64,000 nt of DNA, from the NCBI RefSeq assembly GCF_022532105.1, contig NZ_CP092832.1, positions 434,001 to 498,000 on the forward strand. The letters are read 5' to 3'. Each line of letters starts with the position of its first letter. Position 1 is the stretch's first letter. The translations under genes were made by a program, and so were the position numbers. Shown in pieces: positions 24,345-35,100 of this stretch. The stretch is from Flavobacterium sp. HJ-32-4. Lineage in GTDB: Bacteria; Bacteroidota; Bacteroidia; Flavobacteriales; Flavobacteriaceae. Under the pieces are notes generated by a model. It saw only the letters and a list, made by a program, of their open reading frames with translations. It was not told where the DNA came from and did no database searches.

Positions 24345-27300
24345 ATGCCGACGAACAACGTGCCCGAACCAAGATATTATCCTTCGTTACAGAACCTGAT
24401 AACACTGGATGACCTGCCAGATGCGCTCGATTTTATAAAAACCGTCATAAGCGATGTTTTTAGTAAAATTCACTACAAAGACTACCAGTCGGCTGTAAGC
24501 GCAGACGGGGCTTCAGCGTTTCATAGCCTCCGAATCGTAACGCGCGACCGGATCAGTGCAAATCTTATCTATGGCCTGAAATTCATCCTCAACCGGGATT
24601 TCGACGACCAGAACATCTCTTCCTTTCCGGTAACGGTTCGCTACCATTGGCCCATACTGGCCTATCTGAAATCATTTGACCTCAATGGATTTTCCTTCAC
24701 CCCACGAGAGTTTTTTGACATAGGTCTCGTTGTGCTCAATGTGACGGAAGAGGATCTTTTGGCAAAAGCAATCAATACACTGGTGACGGTACCCGACATC
24801 TCGGTAAAACCCATAAATAAGTTTGTCGATGACATCAACTCTAAATTCGGGGACCTGCTCGATGCGCCTATTCCCTACCCTATTTCGGGCGACAAAATCA
24901 CAGAACTTCTTGTAGCGCTAAAAAGTAAGATTGGAGAAACGGCGTCCGAAATCGTGTTCCTAACCTACATATTGGCGACGACCGATCTACAGGAAACCAA
25001 AAACCGAATGAATACGTTCTTTCGCGAGTTGATTCCGGCCGATATAGAAGACTATTTGTTGCAACTGATGAAACCCGTTGCACGAGTTACACTTGAACTG
25101 GCGGCTTCGATTGAATTTCCGCGGAACATACTGGTACCCTGGGAGGAAGTCAACGGCGTGCTGACCCGAGTGGAAGACGAAAACGTAAAATCCTATTTCG
25201 ATTTCGCTAAAGCCACGCTCTATGCCGACACCAAAGCAGGCATTGGTTACAATCTTGAACTGGCGGGAACCCTAAATCCCGGACCAGCCGAAATCGGTCG
25301 AACCGGCATCCTGCTTGAAATCGATAGCCTCAAGCTTGATCTTAGCACAAAAACCAATATTCCCGAAGCTACCGCCGACGGCAGGGCCGATGATTTCACC
25401 GGCGTATACGCCCGGGCACTGAGCGTCACATTGCCTGCGCGATGGTTTCAGGATGATGCCGTTCAGGGAACGCCTTCAACAGGACTTCGCATCGGGGGCT
25501 ATGATCTCCTTATTGGCACGGGGGGCATATCAGGAACCTTTATGCTGGAGGCCATACCCATCGCCATTTCAAGTCCTAACCCCTACTATTTTGAAGATAA
25601 ATTCGAATTTCTCTATCCCGTTACGCTCTTTCAAAAGAATAGCACTACCGACGCTGTCGAAGAAATACAGGTGCACGATATCAACCAACTCAAACAAAAA
25701 CTTTTCCCGAACAGTACGACGGTACCGTCCTATCCATTTAAGTTTCCGTTAAGCGTCAAATCACCACCTGTAACTGGTACGGTTACGACATTTCAAAACA
25801 TCGTCGAATATCAACTATTCGTCAATAGCTTCACGCCAACAGGTAACCCCGATCCCGTGCCTACACTCTGGAAAAAAGTCGGGGGCGACAGCGGTTTCCG
25901 GATTGGATTCACCAAATTCGATATTACCTTCAAGCAAAATAAAGTCACCTCCTCGAATATCAAAGGTGCACTTGAAATCAAAAAATTTGTGTACCCCGGC
26001 ACCTCTAACCCGGTGCATATCGACATTCAAGGACACCTCTCCGATGACGGTGACTTCAACCTGACGGCATCGGCCCAGCCACCGTATCCTATCCAACTCA
26101 AAGACGTTTTTACATACGGACTCAAGACTGTTGAACTCGGTCGGGAGGAGGAGAACTTTTACATCGGCACCTCCGGTACCCTGCAATTCGAAGGCTTCCT
26201 CAAAGAAACCATGGGCCTCGGCCCAATCGAAATCGAGCGCCTCCGTATCTACAGCGACGGATCGATCGAACTGAAGGGCGGCGCCATCAACCTCATCAAG
26301 CCGATCGTCTTGAATCTGGGACCCGTCGAGATTACCGTTACGGCCATCCATTACGGCTCCCACCAGAAAGAGGTGGACGGCGTTATGAGAAAGTTCAACT
26401 ATTTCGGATTTGACGGTGGTATCAGTGTCGATCCGCTTGGAGTCGAGATCCGCGGCGACGGTGTCAAATTCTACTATTGCACCGACGATGTCGAGGGACA
26501 CGAAAAACCGAAACCATACCTCCACATCAAAACCCTCTACCTCGACCTTACTTTGCCGGCCAATACGCCAGTGGCAATTGTAAATGGCTGGGTTTCGATA
26601 CCGGAACCAGGGGTTTCGAAAGAGTACTCGGGCGGACTGAAACTGCAACTGCCCAAATTGAAAATCACCGGCAGCGTCGATATGAAACTCATGCCGAAAT
26701 ACCCGGCCTTCCTGATCGACGCGTCGTTAGACTTCCCTGGTCCTATACCGCTTGGCCCAATCGGAATCTACGGATTCCGTGGTCTCTTCGGCTATCGCTA
26801 TGTCGCCGAGAAAGAAGCCATTGGCATGGTATCAGGTGTCAATACCTGGTACGAATACTACAAAGCGCCTCAAAGAGGTATAAACGTACGCAAATTCAGC
26901 GGCCCGGATCAAACGACCGCCGCCGGAACACCTATTTCAATCGGTGCAGGCGCATCGCTCGGCACTTCGGCCGACAACGGCACGGTTCTGAATATCAGAG
27001 CTATGGTCTTGCTGTCGATTCCGTCGTTGTTTATGATCGATGGTAGGGCGGCCGTTCTTTCAGCTCGTTTAGGATTGGATGCCACCCAGGAACCGCCGTT
27101 CTTCGCCTTCATTGCGGTGGGCGACGATTCTCTTGAGTTGGGCTTTGGTGCCGATTTCAAAATGCCGACCAGCAGTGGCAGCATGTTCAGTATTTACGCC
27201 GATGTACAGGCCGGATTCTTCTTCCGGAACCAGAAACCGTGGTACGTCAACTTCGGAACCGACACGAACCCTATTACAGCCAGGGTACTATCACTGATTA

Positions 27301-30300
27301 CGCTGAAAAGCTACCTAATGCTTTCTGCCAAGGGAATTGCGGCGGGCGCACGCGGCGATTTTGATTTCAAACGGAAGTACGGCATCATCCGGGTACATGC
27401 ATGGGCCTATATTGAAGTCGGCGGAAAAATCAGCTTTGAACGACCTCAGTTTGGTGCCTACCTGAAAGCCGGCGTGGGCGCGGACATCGACATCAAGTTC
27501 ATCAGCCTTTACCTGGCCGTTGACATCATGTTCGGTGTAGAAGCCTCACGTCCGTTCAAAATATTCGGATCGTTCTATTATAAAGTCCGAATCCGAATCC
27601 TTTGGGTGTTCAGCTTCAGCTTCAAAGGCTATCTGGATGTCGTTTGGGAATTCAACAATCAGGTGGATCGCACCCCAATCAGCCCGATGATCAAAACACA
27701 GGGGATGAGCGTACAAGCCATCGAAACCAAGATGGCGGAACTGGTCACGGGAGTCAACATGCTTTCCAATGAAAAGTTCAAGCTGGCCTATTTGGGCGAC
27801 CACATCCCTACTGGCATTACCAGTCAATTGGATGCCAAAATCCTCAATAAGATCATTCCCATTGATACCTACATTGATATCAAGACGGAGAAAGGACTTA
27901 TGCCAGGAGCGAATGTAACCGGAAACTCGGTTCGGAAATTACTCGGTGGCATCAACAATCCGGCCGAACGTTATACCGACCTCATCCCGCCGGATGCTAC
28001 TGTTAAAGGCAAACCAATCCGACAGGTGAAGCACCGGTATTCGCTTGAAAAAATTGAAATCAAATTCTGGAATGGTTCATCGTGGGTGGATTATCACCCG
28101 TATGAAGCAATGTATCCACAGGATTTGGGCATCAGTAACCTGAAAATCGGACAGTTCCAGAAAACGGATGGTCAATACAATATGGTGCGATTACTGGCGA
28201 CCACCCCATTTTCATATACCGAGCAAGGACAACCCGGATGGTATGTGCCTGAGCAATATGGCATTACGGCCGCAACGCTATTCTGTGAGGGCCAGCAAAT
28301 CGAGAAAAAATGCGCCAACTTTGAATTCATGCCATTAGGACGCCGCTTCTACTGTGGCAATCCCAACCATTTGCTTTATTCGAATCAGGCCGCTTTCCAG
28401 TTGCTCAATCCATTCGACAATGTCTACGCAGAAGTCACCGACGAAACGTATTTTCCAGGACTCACGCACAGCCTGAAGTTCAGCAACCAGAACCAGATGC
28501 AGGTGCTCTTCCCGAATGCAGCGGTGCAGATTGGATTGAAGATATCCAATTTCGCCCACGGCGTACGGATTAAATATTACGCGACGCTTGCCAGTGCGGC
28601 CAACGACTTACTGTTGAATCCGGTGTATGGCAATCCCGACCCGACCGCAATCAATCAAAACGACCCGTATATCGTCGAAAAAACCGCTGACGATCTTGAT
28701 ACCCTCATTGAATACAACAAGCCCGACTGGAGGGGTGTCATCAAAGTCGTTATAGAGCCGCTGTATGATCCGGCCGTCGCAATACAGATCGCCCTCCTGA
28801 CCGAACAAATTGCAGCGATTACGGAAAACAACAACCTAATTTCACTACAATTGGCCGACGGAGAGCTCATAGACACTACCTCTCTGGAAAACCAATTGCA
28901 GCAATTGATGTGTGGTGACGGTACTCTTGAAACCTTCAACACGTTTGTGAACCGATACGACCACGAGGACCGATTTAACTACCGGTACTCCGAAGAATTC
29001 ATCGAAAACGGCATTCCGTATATCTATGCTGTCGGCCAGACACAGGCGAATGCGCTTGTCAGCAAACTCGCGGCGAATGGCGATGTCATCTGGCAGAAGA
29101 AATACGTAATTCCGGATGAGAGCCCGATGGTCTTCCGGAAAATCATCCAGCTCAAGCAGTCGGCCTCTTCTACCAGCCGCGCGTATGTAGTGTATGCCAC
29201 TACAGAAAAGCACCATTACCTCATCGGATTAAAGTCTTCCGGCGAAGTTGACTGGGCGCGACAGTTTAATTGGGATTATCCAAACGTAACCGTACAACTG
29301 ATGGCGTCTTTGTCTGACACGAATTTCTATGTCAGCATCTCCGGCAATTTGCCAACTGAAAAAGCGCCACAGGTGATTCTGTTCAGTGCCGCAGGAAACC
29401 CGCTGAACGGCATTTCGCTACACGTCGTCCAAAAAGATTTCTATTTGTCGGCAATGGCCGTTGACACACTGGGTCTGGTGCTGGCCGGTCACTTCTCTGA
29501 AGAAGACGGTACGCATGGCGCCATCGTAAGGCTCAGTAAGAACCTTGGGTTGGTAAATACCGTTTACATGGTAGAGTCCGGAACGGTTATTCACGACGTA
29601 GCCATACTGGCCCCGGATCGGTACCTGGCGTCAGGATACCATACCAAGAGTGATTCGTTGTTCGTTACCGAACTTACCCCCGAAGGTGATCAGGCCCTTT
29701 TCTTTACGCTGTACAATACCAGCAGAAAAACTTCTCAGTTGCAGCGCAGCGCCAATGGGTTTTATCTCCTGGCATTCGACGCCGAAAATGGTGTTTTATA
29801 CAAAATGGATACTGACTTCTCGATTCGATGGCTCAAAACCATTTCATTTGACAAAGACCCGAGCAACGGATTTAACCATTTCAGGTTCAACCTGCAGACC
29901 GACCGACTTACGTTCAATGCTTTCGCGAATTCGTCTGGTTCTGTGATCGGCCACGCCAACAGAGAATTGCAGACGTGCCTTACTGAAATTCTGGAGACAC
30001 TGAAACCGGATAAAAATGAAACCCGACTCAAGAACTTCTCCCCTGCTATCGAGAAATTCAATATTGACTTAAAGTCAGGCCGACCTTCACCTTCGCCCAC
30101 GATTGCGAGAAAAATGGAGTTTTGTCCGATATTCATCGACACCTGCGGCAAAGAGGACCAAGCGGTTTGTGAGTTGTATAATGAAGTGTTCTCGATCGCA
30201 AACGAGTGCCTGGAAGACCCGACCCGGGCGGAAAACGCGGATCATCCTGTTTATCCGTTCGTCGATTGTATGGGTTACATTTGGGACCTCATCCAAAACT

Positions 30301-32144
30301 TTGATCCGTCGTATGATCTCCTGACGCTGCTGGATCGACCGCTTTCAGACATCATGGTGTTCATAAAAGCCGCCTCGGGGTCTGAATCGCTTACCATACG
30401 CGAATGTCCGTCGTATACCGTAGCCTGGAATGCGGTAGCGGCCATTGTGAGTCGTTTGGATGATCTTGGCAATTGCAACTGTTTGTGCCAAAATCCAGAT
30501 TACACCCTTTTACATGAAGTGTGCTGGATGACGGTAGAAGATTACGATTATAACATCAATATTCCGTCACAGACAGCCATTTCAGAAGATGCCTCTGCTA
30601 CGATTAAGGGTATTACCGACTATATCCAACCTGTATGGAGACCCGACACGCACTACTACGTCAGGTTTGAACTTAGGGATACCGTTGAGACTGCCGGTTC
30701 GTTCCCTTTCAATTTTACCTACGGATTTACTACCGGTGGTTCGGTAGGATATTTCCACACGCATCCGAAATCCGACTATGGCGATATCCCATTAAAGGCG
30801 GGGCAATACCTCGATACGGATTTGGGTCCAATCCTGCTGACGTCTTCGATAAATGGAAAAATACTCGAAGACACAAAAGGCATCATTCGTAACCAAGACG
30901 GATCTGTGTATGATCTTCCAAGCGGACAGGCCTCACAACCTATCGCTAAAATCGCGCCTCACGCAGATAAATACCCGCTCACCTCGCTAAGCCAATACAT
31001 CGATTACCAAAGGTCGTATCCTAATGCAAACGGCAACCTGCTGAGCGCAAAACCATTGTTCTATAAAGACGATACGACCAGTATTTCGCTCTTTTTCAAC
31101 AAGGCATATGCGAAGAATTTCTTCAGGGAATGGCCTGAGTATCGCAATAAACCAAGTCAGAAAGGACGTTTGAAGATCGTGATCAAGGACCCGATTGAGG
31201 GAACGGAAATTGTTAATCCGCCCGCTCTCAACTTCGACCAAACCATCACAACCATCCCTCAAACCCAAGAAGAATGGAAGTCAGATGTAAACCCACAGGT
31301 GCCGTTTGTGTTGAGCCAATACGAAGCGATGTACAATGCACCGAACTGTATTGGTGGGGCGACGATTATCAAACCGAAATCAGAGTACATTACGATAACG
31401 CCGAAATTCCTGAAGCCGAATAAGTTGTATACTGCCATTGTCAATAATATGTATACAACCAATACGGAATTTGCCACAACGCCCGAGCAACTTCTCGGAC
31501 AAACGAGGGAAGTGCATCGGTTTGTGTTCAAGACATCCCGATACGAAACCTTCAAGCAACAGGTAGAGAGCTTCGTAAACGGACAGGTTATAGACGGATC
31601 GCTGGTGCAGAAAGAAGCCTTGTTCACGATGCTTCAACCACTGTCGCCTGACCAGATAAACGGGGCGTACAATACGATAATCGGTCAGCCCGTAAGTGGC
31701 TTTGACCCCGTAATACTGGCGAATTTCGCCAATAACTACCAACATCCGTTTGACCGGTTGCTCGAGGGAATTTTCGGAATGAAACCACTCGACGAAGCGA
31801 TTTGCACGGAAATCAACATCATCCGAAACGCATCGGATGGTAAAGCCATAGCCCTGCTCATTCGAAATCCGGAGCCGTTCAATGATCCAAAGATGCCGCT
31901 TGCTGATGTAAGTGATACCGTGGAAGTGTGGTCGCAAACCGCTGTGAATACCGATTACAAAATACTGCATTCTAAAGATTATTCACAGGTGCTTATCATG
32001 CATTCGAGCAAGCAGATTTCTGGCAAACTCAACATGCGGTTCAAATACAAAATCTGGGACGGCACTAACTATGTAGTGCCCTCAGAAAGCCTGAATCCGC
32101 AGGCACCCGCCATGTACACGATTACCCTACAAGTAAAAATTTAA
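24345..32144 (+). CDS. Giant multidomain protein, 2599 aa
   Basis: No signal peptide, no T9SS tail and no long membrane helix. Residues about 1-350 are mainly helical, then about 350-1100 form a long run of amphipathic strands (YLHIKTLYLDLTLP, LPKLKITGSVDMKL, FKGYLDVVWEF) that reminds me of DUF6603-type proteins. That likeness is from memory and uncertain. Residues about 1530-1920 look like a beta-propeller with repeated GDVIWQKKY / GEVDWARQF blades. Residues about 1925-2050 are a helical module with spaced cysteines ending NCNCLC. The last 550 residues are Ig-like and hold YFHTHPKSDYGD near residue 2135. The propeller-cysteine module is shared with the next gene. Confidence 0.85.
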   Translation: MPTNNVPEPRYYPSLQNLITLDDLPDALDFIKTVISDVFSKIHYKDYQSAVSADGASAFHSLRIVTRDRISANLIYGLKFILNRDFDDQNISSFPVTVRYHWPILAYLKSFDLNGFSFTPREFFDIGLVVLNVTEEDLLAKAINTLVTVPDISVKPINKFVDDINSKFGDLLDAPIPYPISGDKITELLVALKSKIGETASEIVFLTYILATTDLQETKNRMNTFFRELIPADIEDYLLQLMKPVARVTLELAASIEFPRNILVPWEEVNGVLTRVEDENVKSYFDFAKATLYADTKAGIGYNLELAGTLNPGPAEIGRTGILLEIDSLKLDLSTKTNIPEATADGRADDFTGVYARALSVTLPARWFQDDAVQGTPSTGLRIGGYDLLIGTGGISGTFMLEAIPIAISSPNPYYFEDKFEFLYPVTLFQKNSTTDAVEEIQVHDINQLKQKLFPNSTTVPSYPFKFPLSVKSPPVTGTVTTFQNIVEYQLFVNSFTPTGNPDPVPTLWKKVGGDSGFRIGFTKFDITFKQNKVTSSNIKGALEIKKFVYPGTSNPVHIDIQGHLSDDGDFNLTASAQPPYPIQLKDVFTYGLKTVELGREEENFYIGTSGTLQFEGFLKETMGLGPIEIERLRIYSDGSIELKGGAINLIKPIVLNLGPVEITVTAIHYGSHQKEVDGVMRKFNYFGFDGGISVDPLGVEIRGDGVKFYYCTDDVEGHEKPKPYLHIKTLYLDLTLPANTPVAIVNGWVSIPEPGVSKEYSGGLKLQLPKLKITGSVDMKLMPKYPAFLIDASLDFPGPIPLGPIGIYGFRGLFGYRYVAEKEAIGMVSGVNTWYEYYKAPQRGINVRKFSGPDQTTAAGTPISIGAGASLGTSADNGTVLNIRAMVLLSIPSLFMIDGRAAVLSARLGLDATQEPPFFAFIAVGDDSLELGFGADFKMPTSSGSMFSIYADVQAGFFFRNQKPWYVNFGTDTNPITARVLSLITLKSYLMLSAKGIAAGARGDFDFKRKYGIIRVHAWAYIEVGGKISFERPQFGAYLKAGVGADIDIKFISLYLAVDIMFGVEASRPFKIFGSFYYKVRIRILWVFSFSFKGYLDVVWEFNNQVDRTPISPMIKTQGMSVQAIETKMAELVTGVNMLSNEKFKLAYLGDHIPTGITSQLDAKILNKIIPIDTYIDIKTEKGLMPGANVTGNSVRKLLGGINNPAERYTDLIPPDATVKGKPIRQVKHRYSLEKIEIKFWNGSSWVDYHPYEAMYPQDLGISNLKIGQFQKTDGQYNMVRLLATTPFSYTEQGQPGWYVPEQYGITAATLFCEGQQIEKKCANFEFMPLGRRFYCGNPNHLLYSNQAAFQLLNPFDNVYAEVTDETYFPGLTHSLKFSNQNQMQVLFPNAAVQIGLKISNFAHGVRIKYYATLASAANDLLLNPVYGNPDPTAINQNDPYIVEKTADDLDTLIEYNKPDWRGVIKVVIEPLYDPAVAIQIALLTEQIAAITENNNLISLQLADGELIDTTSLENQLQQLMCGDGTLETFNTFVNRYDHEDRFNYRYSEEFIENGIPYIYAVGQTQANALVSKLAANGDVIWQKKYVIPDESPMVFRKIIQLKQSASSTSRAYVVYATTEKHHYLIGLKSSGEVDWARQFNWDYPNVTVQLMASLSDTNFYVSISGNLPTEKAPQVILFSAAGNPLNGISLHVVQKDFYLSAMAVDTLGLVLAGHFSEEDGTHGAIVRLSKNLGLVNTVYMVESGTVIHDVAILAPDRYLASGYHTKSDSLFVTELTPEGDQALFFTLYNTSRKTSQLQRSANGFYLLAFDAENGVLYKMDTDFSIRWLKTISFDKDPSNGFNHFRFNLQTDRLTFNAFANSSGSVIGHANRELQTCLTEILETLKPDKNETRLKNFSPAIEKFNIDLKSGRPSPSPTIARKMEFCPIFIDTCGKEDQAVCELYNEVFSIANECLEDPTRAENADHPVYPFVDCMGYIWDLIQNFDPSYDLLTLLDRPLSDIMVFIKAASGSESLTIRECPSYTVAWNAVAAIVSRLDDLGNCNCLCQNPDYTLLHEVCWMTVEDYDYNINIPSQTAISEDASATIKGITDYIQPVWRPDTHYYVRFELRDTVETAGSFPFNFTYGFTTGGSVGYFHTHPKSDYGDIPLKAGQYLDTDLGPILLTSSINGKILEDTKGIIRNQDGSVYDLPSGQASQPIAKIAPHADKYPLTSLSQYIDYQRSYPNANGNLLSAKPLFYKDDTTSISLFFNKAYAKNFFREWPEYRNKPSQKGRLKIVIKDPIEGTEIVNPPALNFDQTITTIPQTQEEWKSDVNPQVPFVLSQYEAMYNAPNCIGGATIIKPKSEYITITPKFLKPNKLYTAIVNNMYTTNTEFATTPEQLLGQTREVHRFVFKTSRYETFKQQVESFVNGQVIDGSLVQKEALFTMLQPLSPDQINGAYNTIIGQPVSGFDPVILANFANNYQHPFDRLLEGIFGMKPLDEAICTEINIIRNASDGKAIALLIRNPEPFNDPKMPLADVSDTVEVWSQTAVNTDYKILHSKDYSQVLIMHSSKQISGKLNMRFKYKIWDGTNYVVPSESLNPQAPAMYTITLQVKI

Positions 32145-32156
32145 TACGCTGATCAC

Positions 32157-35100
32157 ATGCCGTTCATAAATAGATATAATAAAGACACGAGCTACAATTA
32201 TAACAACGCCAAAAAGTTGGGGGGGTACTTGTATGTGATTGGCTCAATCGAGACCGACAACTGGAAAGGGATGGTCTCCAAACTCAATGAGAATGGTGAC
32301 ATCGTTTGGGAGAAATCGTATAGTCAGGGAAGCGCCACTATCATTTTTCACGACATCATTGAGTGTGATAATGGTGATCTGCTGCTAGCCGGCAATTGTA
32401 CTAACACCACCAATACATTCCCCTTCCTTCAACGGATTGACCCGGACGGAAACGTAATCTGGAGCAAACTATTCGGCAGTGGTTCTGAGTTTTACTATTT
32501 TGAATATAATGGGTCTTCTCCCTTCGTAAGGGTGGACGTGGAAAGCTATGTTTTTGTCTTAAGACAACCCGAGTCAGACCCAAATTATAATTATTCGCTC
32601 GAAGTCAATACGCTGATCAAGATCAACCAGAACGGCGATGTCACCGGATCAAGAAAACTGGTGAACAAAGAGCACAATTACTTCATACACGGATTGCAAG
32701 CATTTGGCAACAAGGTTATTGCCTATGGTTCGGCACGTAAAGTAAATTTTTTCGAGAGTCCGAGTTCGGGATTGGTCATTGAGTTTAACCTCAGCCTGGT
32801 TCCTATAAGGCGGTTTATCATACCGCCGATCAACGTCAATGTAGACCAGAGTATCACCAATGTCATATACACAAACCAGTATATGATTTTCGCAGGCAGC
32901 AGTTACTTTATCAAATACGCCCTGCCGTCAGGAGGAGCGCCCGTGGTGACCAGTCAGCGCACCATAAGTGTAGAAACGATTTATGGTGCCTCATCCATCG
33001 CACATAACGATGACTTTATCTACGTCGAACATACCAACAAACCCATCCGGGAAATTTCGAAACTCAATCATAACCTCGAGGTAATTTTCAGCAAACGCTT
33101 TGCCACTTACACCGGTGGGCACAACCTCATCACACAGGTCTTACCGAACGAAACCGTATTGCTGCAAAACCAGTATGGCGAAACACAATACGGAAACAAT
33201 GTTGGCTTTTTGGGCATCACGAATCTCGAACTGAACTGTTGTTTCGACCAGCTCATCCCGAATGCCGTGATGACGGACGTGAACCTGAATGGGGTTATTG
33301 AGACTAACTTTACCACCTCGGTACCATCGGTGCCATTTTTGCCTATAGCTATCTCTCCCGACGTGTTTCCGTCTTCTAAAGAAGTCGTTTGTCTTCCCAA
33401 CACGTTAAGTCCTTGTGTGACCGACCCAGATGTGTGCGGACTATATAGTTCCGTTTCGGCGATTATGACGGGCTGTCTGCAGAATCCGGCTGACCTTAAC
33501 GACCCCGACTATAAAAAGTTTGTGGAATGTATCAAGGCGATTGTAAGTCAAATCGATGACTTCAGTACCAAGTATCCGGAATACGGTCTTCAAAGTCAAT
33601 TGAGCGCGTCCATCAAGATACTCGAAATCTTCATGGCCAATCCAAATGCCGAGAACTACGAAAATGCGTGGAATGCCCTACAGTTCATTATTTCTCTCCT
33701 CTCGCAAACGGGCAATTGTAACTGTGAAAACACCTTCACTATAAAGGAAAATGTCTCAATTCAATCCGGCGATCTCTATTTGCAGGCAGCGGGTTCTGTA
33801 GGTGACGACAGTGCAAAGGGAATCCACTTACGCTGGACGCTGAAGGGTGCGCTGGAAGGCCACCTTCCGAAAGGAAATTATGCCACTTCTACCGCTAACT
33901 TCAACAAAACAAACGACTTTGTACGGATCTACAGAACGCCGTATGTAGAAAATAAAGTCTTGCTTGATCTAAGCGCATCACCTACACAAGTCAATGAAAC
34001 ACCGGCCTCTAAAAACTGGGGGTATGCGGTTGGATCGAAATTCTTCCACGTTCATTTTAGAAATACCGCGCGGTATAATTATGTGCGAAATCAATTGGGA
34101 GTCGACCCTCTTAGTGATTCATTGGCGTTTCTTAAGAACTACGGCGATTCGTTGATTGAAATCGAGAATAAAACGGAGCTAAGCTTCGCTGTAACGCCCG
34201 TTTTTATTGAGACAAACAGCCCAAGTGCGATAAAACTGGAACTGCTTTCCGTAGCCGAAAACAAGATCTCGGCGGCAAAAGGTGCGTCGTTGCGAAATAC
34301 GTATGCCCTGACGGATCTCAACTATACCAAACTCGTTAGCGAGAATATCCGGAGTGTGCGTTTCCGGGCCCAAAATGCACACATTTCCAGTGTAGAATTC
34401 GAATTTTACACAGACCTTATCTTCAATGCAAGCCAAGTAAACGCGTGGGATTTTCTCGGACGATTTGCGCTTACTACCGCTTCTTCCGTAGCGTTCGAAC
34501 GCCTGGAACCCCAGCCGAACGTACTGTCAAACTGGTTGCGATACAAAGAAGGAGACCTGACAAACGTAGAAAACTACAAAACCAAATGGAACGGTAGCAG
34601 CGTCACCCCCGAAAACAGGATCGAACAGGTGGTCATGAAATACATTGCGTTGAGTGACGCCGCCGATAACCCACTTGCCCTTGAAACCGTTTCAACACAA
34701 GACGATGATGACGTCGCCGCCTGTTTGGCCGAGGGTAATCCGGAATATACACCTAACACTACGCCAACACAATACACTTTTGAAGTCTCGAATCTGCACA
34801 TTCTGCAAATGGGTTCGCTTGATTATCATGTGGCAAGGATGTTAGGTTTAGGACACCTTGATTTGGACCCAAATACGGCGGAAGGTCAGTACGTGTATCT
34901 GTCTGACTACCATACCGTAGCGGACTTGCAAGACGGATTGGGCGTACGTCCCCTGCAGCATATCTACTGTTCGCTGCCCACGTCGTTGAGCGATCAGCGA
35001 TTGCCGATACCGGTTACCCTTAACAGAATCGAAAACGGCCTGTTCTATGAACCGGAAGTCGACCCAGAGGATCCCGAACCATCTCCGGAAACCACCCAAC

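Noticed and set aside
30745-30790. FHTHPKSDYGD in the 2599-residue protein as a JAMM site
   Set aside because: The H-x-H pair is not followed by the S-x2-D at the right spacing, and no catalytic glutamate region is seen before it.
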